Positions 52,603 through 63,142 of a DNA stretch of 64,000 nt are shown here, in pieces. Below the pieces are notes generated by a model, which searched no databases, was not told where the DNA came from, and saw nothing but the letters and a program-made list of their open reading frames with translations. Position 1 is the first letter of the stretch, and every line of letters starts with the position of its first letter. Source of the stretch: Paralithodes platypus (taxonomy: Eukaryota > Arthropoda > Malacostraca > Decapoda > Lithodidae); assembly GCA_032716605.1 (NCBI GenBank), contig CM064569.1, positions 10,887,953 to 10,951,952 of the forward strand. Direction: 5' to 3'. Both the position numbers and the translations under genes were made by a program.

Positions 52603-55148
52603 ATGTCGGATTTACCACGCCGTTACCCACACAGGGGAATATCCATGGCCATACTTGACGAGAGTGATGAGCCTGATAGTGACACTGGATCATCGAATGA
52701 CGATTCAGAGGACGAATATAGTCCCACTGTGGCCGAGTATGATGAAATGCATGAGGAGGAACCCTATCTCCCCATCGCTGAACGGTACGCCAGGTTACAA
52801 CAAAGGGAGGAGAGTAGCTATCGTTCCCCTACTCCCCCCCGTGACATAGTGGAGTCCCCAGCAAATGGGGAAGAGGATAATGAGGATGAGGAAGATGACC
52901 CAGACCCCATGGCCTTCATCAACATTCCACTTTCTCATTGTAGGGCTGAGAAGAGAAGAGGTGAGGATGATGATGAGGAGGAGGAGGAGGTGGGTCAAGC
53001 TCCGACACCACACGTGCCTCGCCGTGGTGGTGTTCCCCCGTGTTTGCCTTCCCCACCACCCCCCATTCCCTCTCCACTAAAAGCACCAACCCCTCACACT
53101 TTCTATGGCTTGCGCAGGGGTGCAGCCATATTAGCACCGCAGTCATTGACTTCTTCTTCAGAAGCAACAGATGAGGATATGCCTGCCCTAGAATCATCTC
53201 CACCAAGCCACCCACGCCCTCCCGCACGCCGCCTGTTTCCCTCATCACCCCGGATTGACTCGCCCCCACCATCACCTCCCGGACCACTACCCTACTCACC
53301 TGTACCTTCTCCTCAGCTTGGGACCTCCCACAGACACGACACTCAGACACCATCACCGCCTGCGTCGCCACAACGCCCTATCAACGTACGTGGGCGTGCC
53401 CGTGGTCCTGTGCGTGGACGTGGCCGAAGGGCTTCTAAGGTGACCCTAATACGCCCTTCACCTGGCGGTGCGAGAGCAAGGGCTGGGTCGGCTCGACCAA
53501 GGCCGAGGTTGAGGGCAGGGGCAGGGCAGGGCCCTCCCGCCACCCTGATGGTGACTCCCCTCCTGACGACTCTGACGACGAAGGTGCCGCTCAACCCGAC
53601 GTGTGGGATTGGGTTGATGGAGACAACTTTGTGCCCACCAACTACAACTTTGTGGGCGCTGGGATTGCCGGACCTACGCTCCCAAACCAGGAGCGGCAGA
53701 CCACGAGGCTTGAAATCTTCAGGCAGTTCTTCACTACCATCTTGTGGCTCTAATTGTTGACCAGACCAACTGGTACAATTATTATTTTATGGCTGGGAAG
53801 GAGCAGTCAAAATACTCTGTAAGGCTGTCATGGTCCTCCCTTGATGTCCCGGAGTTTTACACATTCTTGGCCATTGTCATGCTGATGGGGGTCACAAGAA
53901 AATCCTCCATAAAAAAGTACTGGTGCTGGGATCCTCTTGTCCGAACTCCTATTTTTGGCCAAATAATGAGCAGAAATAGGTTCACAGCCATAATGGGGAA
54001 CCTACATTTTATTGACAGCCTGGCAGCCCACACCAAAAATCAGAATCAACCCAGAGCTATGAAGGACCCCATGGAGAGGATCAGACCCATCTTCGAGTAC
54101 CTGAAGTTGAAGCTTCCTGCCGCCTTCAAACCCCATCTGAAGCTCATTATTGATGAGAGTTTGCTGCTGTGGAGGGGGAATATTGGCATCCGGCAGTACA
54201 TGCCCTGCAAACGACATCGATATGGCCTGAAGACCTTCGTGATGTGTGACTGTCAAACCGGTTACATCCAGGACCTAATTCTGTATATGGGCAAGAAAAC
54301 AGAATTGGTGGAAACGAGGACATACAGAATTTCTGGGGCCGTCGTCATCACCATGCTCCGGGGCTACTTGGACAGGGGCCACATACTGTACCTGGACAAC
54401 TGGTACACCAGCCCCTCCCTTGCCAAGTTCCTGCATAGCCGCACTACAGGAGTCTGTGGCACCGTCAGGAGGAATCGGATCTTCATGCCCGAACTACCAC
54501 CCAGGCGGGAAAAGGCTCCATCATCCACAAGCAGGCTAACAATGTCCTCATGTTGTCCTGGATAGATAACCGGGATGTGAACCTCACAACAGTCCGCCGT
54601 CCCATCTTCCAAGACAGCAGACGTCGTGACAGAGTAACAGGCGAAACTATCAAGAAACCTTTGGTCATCTGTGATTATAACATCAACATGTGGCTGGTGG
54701 ACAAATCAGATGCTGTCATCTCGTCATGTGAGTGTGCGAGGAAGACGATGAGGTGGTATAAGAAGTTATTCTTCCACCTCCTCGATCTCACCCTCTATAA
54801 TAGCCATATCCTCTACTCAACAATCACCGGCAAGGAGGAAACGATGGAGAACTTCTGCATCCAGTTGTCCATGGAGATGTTGAGGGAATACATGACTGCC
54901 CCCACAACTGGCAACACCCCGCCCATCGACGGCCAGCAGCAGAAGGGATTGCCAGGCTGACACAACGCCACTTCCCTGAATATGTGCCGCCCACAGAACA
55001 CAAGGAAAAACCCCGAAGAAGGTGTCATGTGTGCCACAATACGACACAGAGGGAGCCTCAGAGATCAGATAGCAGGTGGATGTGCAGGGAATGTGGACTG
55101 TGTCTCCCGGACTGCTTCAGGGAGTATCACACCCTTGAGTATTTCTAA
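52603..55148 (+). pseudogene. piggyBac transposase (PGBD-type), broken by about four frameshifts
   Basis: The start MSDLPRRYPHRG at 52603 is preferred over an upstream ATG because the 5' repeat lies before it. N-terminal part: acidic (DESDEPDSDTGSS, EEDNEDEEDDPD), then about 200 residues of Pro/Ser/Arg-rich sequence. Frame changes occur between 53400 and 53598, at ~53740, at ~54500-54560 and at ~54945. The catalytic part has IFGQIMSRNRFTAIMGNLHF, the first Asp in LKLIIDESLLLWRG, the second in GHILYLDNWYTSPSLAKFL, and the third in VLMLSWIDNRDVNLTT. The end is a Cys/His-rich domain (CHVCHNT...CRECGLCLPDCFREYH) that binds TIRs in the family. All three catalytic Asp codons are present. Clustered single-base shifts could partly be sequencing error. 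Confidence 0.88.
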
Positions 55149-55988
55149 ACGAGTGTACTCAAAGACTGCGATAAAAGACGCTATGAAGTGTGTGTGTATA
55201 TAAACCTAGTGTAAATATAAATATATACAAAGTGCCGAACACAATATGTAAGTGAGATTGACACTCAAATATACGTAAAACAGTGACGGACACCAATAAG
55301 TGTAAATATATACTATTTCTAAGTCAAACGTGCGTAAAACAATGTGTGAAATTCATATTCTATAACTATAAAACATATGATAAAGTAATAAACTGAATAA
55401 AGAGAGGAAGTGACATGAAAACTGAATAAAGCAGAGGAGAAAGAGAGAAACGCAAGAAAAGGGAAAGTGTTGGTGGCGCGTGTCAGTCAGCTGGGTGTGT
55501 GTCAGTTCGTGCGTTCTGTTATTGTCCGAGACCATGATGGCCGCCAGTATCCATGGCAACGGCGACGCTCACTGGGCTTGCAACTCGTGTGCACTTACAA
55601 GACTTATATCTAAGCACTTTTCACACTGTAACTTCACTTACAATGATATTATGTGATACATGTTAGTAGTATATGAACTATGAAGGCTCACATGATGCTC
55701 TGGTGGTGTAAATAACCGTCACTCGAAAACTGGCTGCATCGTACATTTGCCATGCTGCCACACTCAACTGTGGCTGGCCGGGCGGGAAGTTTGAAGGCCG
55801 CCCAGCCTCAGCTGATGTATGAGGCTGCCCCCCCCCCCCCCCCCCCCCATACGACCCCCAAATGACCGAGGTGAGTTTTTTTTTTCATTTCTCACCTTTC
55901 TCTTCCATTTTAGAAAAAAAATTGTTTTTGGCCAAATTGGCCGGTCCCTCGATGTACTTTTATTTATATTTAGCTGGAGCTCAGTGGG
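55149..55988. other. 3' part of piggyBac, non-coding
   Basis: AT-rich with TAAGTGTAAATATATAC repeats and a poly-C tract; ends in the TIR. No second gene. Confidence 0.6.
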
Positions 55989-57216
55989 TTAAGAATATAG
56001 CTTTATATCTCTTGCACTATATTGGAGAAATAATCTGGAACTGAGAACATAGGACACGTATCACTGCCAGTGAATAGCACTTAATTTTATCACTGACTCC
56101 TAGCACAGTCGCGGAGCTAGATAGGGAGCACGTATTGTTGACCAACTTCACTAAATCTTCGAGAGAGTTTCTAATACACTGGGGTGGACGATGGAGAAGT
56201 GTTTCTATGAGTGGAGTGACCACTGTCGCTTTCTTTCAGGAATGTCACGGTGTTTAAAGTTCAAGGTCAAGTACTCCAATAGGTATGCAGCTGGGTCGTA
56301 TAGAAAATGGGAAGTCAATGGTAGACTCTGAAATATATTTCTAGCACTTTGGTAAGTTTCGGCAGAGTCGCTGACGTCTCGAAAATAGGTAAAAATGGTA
56401 TTAATTCAAGATTGATTCACTGATGGGTGGCAGATCATTAATCCGTATCACTCGTACTGTATGGGGGTACAACTCGTAGCTTTAGGACCCGATTATTAAC
56501 ACTGGTGCGGATTTATATGTATTTAAGCAACTTTTGGGGGAACTCTGTTTATTTCGTTCACTCGACACTTTTCCTACTTGCTGTCATCTATCTTCTTCTC
56601 TTGGTCTCCCGGCGGGGTAACTTCTCGCTGGATGTCTCTGGTGAACACTTCTGGAGGTGATTGGTTCTCGTTGGTTGCTTCCCCATAGGCCGTCTAGGTG
56701 GGCCGGCTGTGTGAAGTAGTTACAGATGGGTTGATTGGGCTTGAGATCTAAAGTATGGCTCCGTAACATATAGTAACCGTTTGGCGAATTACTGTTGGGC
56801 ACCATACCGAACTAACGCGAGTATTTCAGAGGTAGGAGAAACTACTCGACTGTTCTGATCAGTATATCAACCGTTGATGAAGTCCTGTTAAGGTACTCTC
56901 GGACTAGGATCTTAAATATCGAGTCTTATGTGGTCGATATCGGACGAACGCAGTAATTTCAGTTGTAGTGATATTACTGTCTGCCCTGATCTTTATGAGA
57001 GGTTCGTGGGACCCGGGGCGGTGTTTAAACCTTTAAGTTACAGAATCATAATTATGGGATGCCACAGACTCAGTGAACCAAGGACTTGTCTCTGCAGAGA
57101 GCCTGTGAGGGTATCTCGCCAAGCCCTGTCTCTAACACAGCGGTCTCAGAAGCTTGAGACTACCTCTGCCGAGTGGCAGTGTCCACTTTAAATAGTAAAC
57201 AATAGAGAGGGCGGCA

Positions 57217-58330
57217 AGCCGTAGTCTCTCTATTTTTCACAATAGAAAATGTAACCTCGCGGTGGAGCCTATGTCACGTCGGCAGGCCGAACGATGACAA
57301 AGTTCCTCGACAAGGACACTTTTGTACAAGTGTTTACTTGGACTCCGTAAAACACAGAGAGGGCAGTAGGCCGGAGTATCTCTATTTTTTATGAGGTAAA
57401 GTGAAGCCTGATAAAAAATCTGTGTGTGATAACCCAGGTTCGAATCCCGGCGGATCATATATACTTTAATTAATTTTATTGGGGGTGTTTGGTGTTGTGG
57501 TGAAATTAATAAAATATAAATTGGGACTATGTTAACGCTGGCATGCCAGCCACCAACAGAGTTCTTATATCAGGACACTGGTATCTTCCCACTCTAGAGA
57601 ATATTGAGGATGGCAGGCCGCTAACTCAACTTCTTTTAGAGATGGTGCTGTTGTGGGCTTTCCTTAACAGGATGGACAAGCAGGGGCGGCAGGCCGGTAT
57701 CCTACTTTCCCAACTCGGAAGGAAAGTTGTTCCTATCACAATAGCTGTATGTCCCTCTGGCAGGCCAGGCAGAGACAGAGTTATTGTGACCAGGCCACAG
57801 CTGTCGATAACTTATAGTCTAAGGAGAAAGTTTCGGCAGGCCGTACACATTTCCCACTAGACTAGCTAGTCACCGCCTAAGTAGGATATCTACGTTAGCT
57901 AGGCAGGCCCGGGTCTAACGAGATCCCTAGTATAGGGTTTGTGGGTTACTGTCTCAGTATAGGTGTGTCTCTCTGGCATACCAGACGAAGACAGAGTACC
58001 TGGGACAGAACTCAGTTAACGGGGACTTGTAGTCTAAGAAGAAATATCGGCAGGCCGTATACATTCTTCACTAGACTAACTAGTAACTGCCTAAGTAGGA
58101 TATCTACATTACTAAGGCAGGCCCGGGTCTAACGAGATCCCTAGTATAGGGTTTGTGGGTTACTGTCTCAGTATAGGTTTGTCTCTCTGGCATGCCAGAC
58201 AAAGACAGAGTACCTGGGACAGAACTCAGCTAACGGGTGCTTGTAATCTAAGAAGAAAAATCGGCAGGCCGTATACATTCTTCACTAGACTAAATAGTAA
58301 CCGCCTAAGTAGGATCTCCACGTTAACGAG
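57217..58330. repeat. 72 bp periodic GGCAGGCC repeat, copy B
   Basis: Same array as 30776-31800 with the same phase, apart from the SINE insertion and a few changed motifs (GGCAAGCC at 57211, GGCAGTAGGCC at 57363). 214 bp higher-order units at 57925 and 58139. Confidence 0.75.
57414..57519 (+). mobile_element. ~105 bp tRNA-SINE-like insertion in copy B
   Basis: Absent from copy A, which reads GCCTGATAATTGGGAC straight through. Contains a tRNA B box and following arm, AACCCAGGTTCGAATCCCGG (57431-57450), then an AT-rich tail with TTAATTAATTTTATTGGGGG. No A box, so it is 5'-truncated; not a functional tRNA. Confidence 0.65.
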
Positions 58331-60020
58331 GCCCACCCCTTAACTGGTTTAAGAGTTATTTAAGTAACCATAAACAATATGTATTTTTCAATAACACTTG
58401 TTCAGAATACAGTGTTACGCTGGCCAGCTTGCCAGAATGCACTCGTAACTCGCTAGCGCTCGCCAGGGCAGTGATATGGGCTACAATAATAGTATAACGA
58501 TGTTCTTTCTTTCATAGAGTTCATGTTGTCACAGACAGATCAGTGGTGGTCTTTATTCTTGTCTGTGACACTTGGAAGTATTTTATATCATTGCTAGAAT
58601 ATAAGATGCATCGTGTGAAGCTGTAAGGAGAAAGAGAGCGAGCAGCGAGGTGGTAGTGTGTGCGTGTGTATGTACGTATGCCTCCCGCGCTCGGAGGAGT
58701 CTCCCACGCCCGTGATTGGCCGGCCGGCCTGTCGCTTGCTCTTCATGACGTAGTCGTCTGTGATTGGCGGCCGCTGTCCTGGGACGGTGGTGCGGGCTCC
58801 TGCCCTCGTGTCTCCTTCAGAGCTTGGCGCAGCGTGCTTGGTCCTACATGTCCTTTGCAATCTGTCCCCCCATATAACCCCCTGTACTACTTTCTCTCTC
58901 TCTGAACTTCTTCGTTTTCATACTTCTCTCTTTATTCAATTACTTATCCCTTCTGGTTCTGCATACGACTTCCAAAGTCGGCCAGTCGTATTACCAGCAC
59001 CAGCTCTCACATTTATGTTTGCACTAGTTTTAGGGATTATTAGAGTCATAGTCATATGGTAGCCTAGTGTTGGGGTGCTTCTAATTATTGAGCTGTTCTT
59101 TCCCATTATTTAATGCTAGACAGTGGAAGGTATCTTTGGTCGTTGTCTGAGTTATGTATGTGGCAAGTCAGAGCCTGTACAACATCGACGAAGCTAGCTA
59201 GCCTGTAACCCTTGTGCATATTTTCCTTTGCGAGTGTAGCAGTATACAGGTGAAGGGCCTTTGCCTATACTTATCTGTATGCTTGCTGCCTCATTTTGTT
59301 GACCTTTGTGGAGCGCCAGGGCAAGACCAGATACTAGAGATCTGGACTTTCCAAGAGAGCCTCCAAGTCACTTAACGTAACATAAGGAAAATCTGTTCAA
59401 GGGGAGACAGTAGGCTACGAGCATGCTTGCGCTCTGCCTAGTTTCCTAGTACCTTTTATGCCACTGCTAGACTTTATTAGTGAGGAAGACAGCATTGTGA
59501 TTATTAACTTTCATTGTTTATGCTTTAGGAATTATTCACGCCTTATTTTAGCCTTGGTTGATGCATAGTGCACAACCTAGTTTGGCTGTTACGTTGGCTA
59601 AGGAAGTACTGTTTCTGAGTGGTTATTATTAGTGCTGTCACAGAGTTGTTGCACTCCCTTGTTATATATATATGTACAGTCAGGTCGCCCAATACGCGAT
59701 TCCACAATGCGCGAAAACCCTAATACACGAGTTACCCCTCGAAAATAACCAAAAACATTAATTACGCGAGGTGGTACCACAATACACAAATCGAGAGCTA
59801 AGAAGGGGCCAAATCCGCTATTCCCCCTTGATATGCGAGCACGGTCTACGTTTCGCGAGGCCCATGCGACGCAGTAGCCGTCTGCGCAGGCCTCGTAGTC
59901 TGGGCATACGCCTGCCTTCCCTCCCGCTTACCCTCCCTCCCTCCCTCCCACAGTCCCACTCATAGCCGTGCGGAGTGACCAAACGTTTGTAGTGCCTGCC
60001 ATTCGGTAACGTTTTTCGCC

Positions 60021-60797
60021 ATGCCACGCAAATATAAGAAGATTACACACAAAATGAAGGTGGAAGTGTTGGATCGCAAGAAAAAAGGAGAAGGAAACTG
60101 TGCCATAGGCCGTGCTATGGGCTTGTCAGAGTCAACTGTTCGTACGATTTGGTCAGGGAGGGAGAAGATGGAGAAAATCGTGAAGTCCTACGGTGCGTCC
60201 ATGTTTGACGATAGGTCCCGGAGCAACAACCCAGCCATGGTTGTCATGGAACGCTATCTGACTGCCTTTGTAACAAGAAAATATAGGGAGCAAGTCCCTA
60301 TTGATGGGCGGTATATAAGGGAGCAAGCAAAATTGCTTTATGCCACTGCTGTCAAGAAGACAAAAACAGGTGGAAATATAAACTTCAAAGCCTCGAAAGG
60401 CTGGCTAAACCGTTTCCTTAAACGTAAAGAACTGAACAATAGGAAAGTTTCAGGTGAGAGAGGATCCACAGATCTGGCTGCAGCCAATGAATTTCCAGCA
60501 ATTTTGAAAACAATACTCGATGAAGGAAACTATACACGGGACCAGGTGTACAACGTTGACGAGAGTGGCTTGCAGTATAAGTGCATGCCTAAGTCAACCT
60601 ACCTATCAAAACATTTCAAGCAAGCCAGAGGGAGAAAAATTGACAAGTCCAAATTTACTGTAATGTTTACAGTGAATCTTTCCGGCAGTCACAAGATGCG
60701 ACCAGTAATTGTTCATACAGCCCTAGATGCTATAAAAACCTACGAGACATGGATGATACAGGCACTTATTGGTATAAAACTGCCAATGGTTGGATGA
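60021..60797 (+). pseudogene. Tigger transposase N-terminal half
   Basis: MPRKYKKITHKMKVEVLD starts a CENP-B/Psq-type helix-turn-helix (CAIGRAMGLSESTVRTIW, residues ~27-45). A CENP-B-type second DNA-binding domain follows (FVTRKYREQVPIDGRYIREQ; ASKGWLNRFLKRKEL). The DDE core begins with QVYNVDESGLQYKCMP (first catalytic Asp) and GRKIDKSKFTVMFTVNLSG. From ~60720 the frame is shifted, and the alternate frame reads DTGTYWYKTANGWMTN before a stop. The remaining catalytic part (second and third acidic residues) is not present, replaced by a minisatellite. It binds TIRs and cuts DNA in intact relatives; this copy cannot. Confidence 0.88.
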
Positions 60798-61257
60798 CTA
60801 ACATCTGAGGAAGAACCAGACCAACCAGAACCAGGATGACCCGAACCAGACCAACCACAACATGAACCAGCACAACCAGAACCACGACGACCAGAACCAG
60901 ACCAACCAGAACCAGGATGACCAGAACCAGACCAACCACAACATGAACCAGCACAACCAGACCAACCAGAACCAGGACGACCAGAACCAGACCAACCACA
61001 ACATGAACCAGCACAACCAGAACCAGACCAACCAGAACCAGGACGACCAGAACCAGACCAACCACAACATGAACCAGCACAACCAGAACCAGACCAACCA
61101 GAACCAGGACGACCAGAACCAGACCAACCACAACATGAACCAGCACAATCAGAACCACGACGACCAGAACCAGACCAACCAGAACCAGGACGCCCAGAAC
61201 CAGACCAACCACAACATGAACCAGCACAACCAGAACCAGCACAACCAGAACCACTAG
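60795..61257. repeat. Asn/Gln-coding minisatellite inside Tigger (AACCAG-based, ~60 bp units)
   Basis: Built from ACCAGA/ACCACA/ACATGA hexamers, with larger units of 54-66 bp ending CACAACATGAACCAGCAC at about 60872, 60952, 61012, 61078, 61144 and 61222. The frame 60862-61257 is open and encodes NQNQTNQNQDDQ-type repeats; the opposite strand is also open, encoding Leu/Val. Both are consequences of the repeat. Confidence 0.9.
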
Positions 61258-61268
61258 AACAAGATCAA

Positions 61269-62041
61269 ATGAGTGTAACACGTTTTTGGAAGGCTTTCAC
61301 TATTAAGCATGCCATTGACTTCCTACTTCTTTCATGGGCTGACATCAATGAAGCAACAATTAATCATGCCTGGCGTGAGCTGATGCCTCACCTCTGCGTT
61401 GCCAAGGACGATGACCCAAAGATACAGACGGTCCCCCAAGCTGAGGCAGCTTGGACACAGCAGCACGCGCTGTGGCAGGTTTCAACGAGGTTTCTCTGGA
61501 AGATATTCGTGAGGTGCAGGAAGCTGGCAATCAACAGTCTGCAGATGACACAGTGGAACAAATAAATTTAGAAGACGCAGCCCATGAGATGAGAAACCAG
61601 CAGCCACAACCTGAACCTGCTTTGCCTGAACTGTCAGTCGGGCATCTCAGTCGGATCTTGGCTGCCGTGGACTGCCTTAAACACAGCTTTATGGTCGAGG
61701 AGAACTGCCCACTCAGGACACAAGAAGTCACCCTCAACGTAGACAGGGCATTTAGGTTCTACGCTGATCGCTACAACGAGGAAGTTAACCAGCGAACCCA
61801 GACGTTGATGACCAGATTCTTACGCCCCCAACAACAACAGCAACAGGAACAATGGGATGCCGAACCCCAGCCTTCAACCTCCAATGATACCGACGTGCCT
61901 GACAATGAGTTTGACGGGTTCATGAGAGAGGCAGAGATAGAAAGGAGACGCTTGGCACTTCAGAGAGTGAGGGAGGCCCGGGAAGAGTCATCGGAGAGCG
62001 AGGATGATCCTGGGGATGGGAACGGGGCCGGGGCAGTGTAG
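61269..62041 (+). pseudogene. Tigger transposase C-terminal part
   Basis: Frame 61269-61565 begins MSVTRFWKAFTIKHAIDF and has WADINEATINHAWRELMPHL, the segment that follows the DDE core in Tigger-like proteins. A frameshift near 61455-61500 moves to the frame ending at 62041, with NEVSLEDIREVQEAG, LGHLSRIL-type helices, QQQQQQ and an acidic end (ESSESEDDPGD). It is in phase with the N-terminal half but separated from it by the N/Q minisatellite. Confidence 0.75.
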
Positions 62042-62343
62042 CTGAACTCGCCCTGCCTCGGAAGGGATTTGCCTCGGAGCCCCCACTCTTCAAGGCTACA
62101 TAGCCTATCTACTACTAATTTTAAAGTAAGGTTTCATAGTTTTATTCATTGTTGTTCTTATATATAAGATATAGACTGTACTGTAGAGCCAAAAATTTCG
62201 AAAATAGGGCCAAAAATGTCGAAAATTGAGAGATGTCACCCATATCTAATTATTCCTATTTAAAGCTAGTTCCACAATACGCGAATTCCCAATACGCGAT
62301 GCCTCCTGTCACCCATATTCTCGCGTATTGGGGGTCCTGACTG
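62042..62343. other. 3' end of Tigger, non-coding
   Basis: Contains CCAAAAATTTCGAAAAT/CCAAAAATGTCGAAAAT direct repeats (62191-62226) and the right TIR. Confidence 0.7.
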
Positions 62344-62886
62344 TATCCTACTTATTGGTGTATTTAAGATACACGCTTTGGTGTCCTGCCCCTGCATTAT
62401 TTCTGTTCTGTATTAACGAGCATCTTAGAGCATCAGACCTTTTCAGAAGATTCCTTATCTGATTGCTGTAGGACTAGACTTCCAGTGTTTTCATAGAGCA
62501 TTGAAGAGTTTAGTGTTGAGTACTGACTCGCACTAAAGTTAACGTAAGCATTTATTCCTTTATTAAATCTTATATAGTTTATTCAAGCATTGTTATTACT
62601 TAAGAGCATTTTCGTAACGTAAGTACTCCTGTTGTGAGTTGGCTTTGCCGTCACCGGAAAGCCTTTGTAGAAGTGCAATAAAACCTAGTTAATTGATACC
62701 CCGTTTTCCAGTAGATTAACTCTGGAGGGTTTTAAGGGTTTTTGTTCACCGGCGTAATAGTTCGAGGGTTTGGAATTAGCGTACTGTTGTAATAGATATA
62801 ACAAATGGCCGTTGTTGCAGATATAGCCTATCATCTAGTCCATTATTAAGTGCCCTTGTTTATTTCGTAGTGCCGGTCATAACAAA

Positions 62887-62898
62887 TGGCGACCTTAG
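62887..62898 (+). other. Primer-binding site of the second Gmr1-like element
   Basis: TGGCGACCTTAG two bases after the LTR end, matching the site at 43327-43316. Confidence 0.65.
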
Positions 62899-63142
62899 AC
62901 CAGAATATAGTGAACTGAATATTGCAGTTTTTTTTGGGAGAAATCTTATTGCCATTTGGGGTTGAATTATTTCTCGCATTGTTGGCAGCAGACATTGTTT
63001 TGAGGATATATAGAACTTGTTGGAGTTATTGGTGACTTAGTATTGCACTCAAGAACATCTTCGAATATTTTTTGGTAAATAAAGCTACGCAAGAGTTTGG
63101 CTACTTTTGTTTTGACTTGAGAATTTTTTTGTTGACTCTATC

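Larger units (their letters stand above)
52003..55988 (+). mobile_element. Complete piggyBac element, 3986 bp, TTAA target
   Basis: TTAA (51999-52002)|CCCACTGAGCCCCAGC ... GCTGGAGCTCAGTGGG|TTAA (55989-55992). TIRs are 16 bp with one mismatch. The left subterminal region has GCGACGACA-CGT-TGTCGTCGC (9 bp arms) and a second GCGACGACA. A ~190 bp imperfect direct repeat (52190-52330 and 52375-52510, sharing ACCTTATTTACTCCTGTC and CCTTAGGATGTA) lies before the gene. The 3' end has a poly-C run (55830-55850). The empty site is intact at 29183. Confidence 0.95.
51868..58330. mobile_element. Long LTR-like repeat, copy B, split by piggyBac
   Basis: 51868-51998 plus 55993-58330 align with copy A (29052-31780). 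Differences include the piggyBac insertion at TTAA, a SINE-type insertion at 57414-57519, and absence of copy A's LINE tail (ACTACCTCTGCCGAGTGG at 57161). Unit ends beyond CTCCACGTTA (58323) diverge. Confidence 0.65.
59677..62343 (+). mobile_element. Tigger/pogo-type DNA transposon, 2667 bp
   Basis: TA|CAGTCAGGTCGCCCAATACGCGA ... TCGCGTATTGGGGGTCCTGACTG|TA. The CAGTCAGG ends and TA target duplication (59675-59676, 62344-62345) are those of Tigger elements. Subterminal AATACGCGAT motifs repeat at both ends. Confidence 0.92.
58413..62884 (+). repeat. 5' LTR of a second Gmr1-like element, interrupted by Tigger
   Basis: Starts TGTTACGCTGGCC and ends GGTCATAACA, followed by AA and TGGCGACCTTAG, the same primer-site context as at 43327. 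Without the Tigger insert it is ~1.8 kb, equal to the LTRs of the first element. The partner LTR lies beyond the window. Confidence 0.65.

Noticed and set aside
52795..53594. Minus-strand frames over the piggyBac N-terminal region (52795-53013, 52919-53371, 53343-53594)
   Set aside because: Shadows of the acidic/proline-rich + strand coding sequence.
57431..57450. Possible tRNA gene (GGTTCGAATCC)
   Set aside because: Only the T arm/B box is present, no A box or closing acceptor stem; an insertion absent in copy A, so a SINE fragment.
60766..61281. 171-codon minus frame of Leu/Val that looks like a membrane protein
   Set aside because: It is the opposite strand of the AACCAG minisatellite inside Tigger; a repeat artefact.
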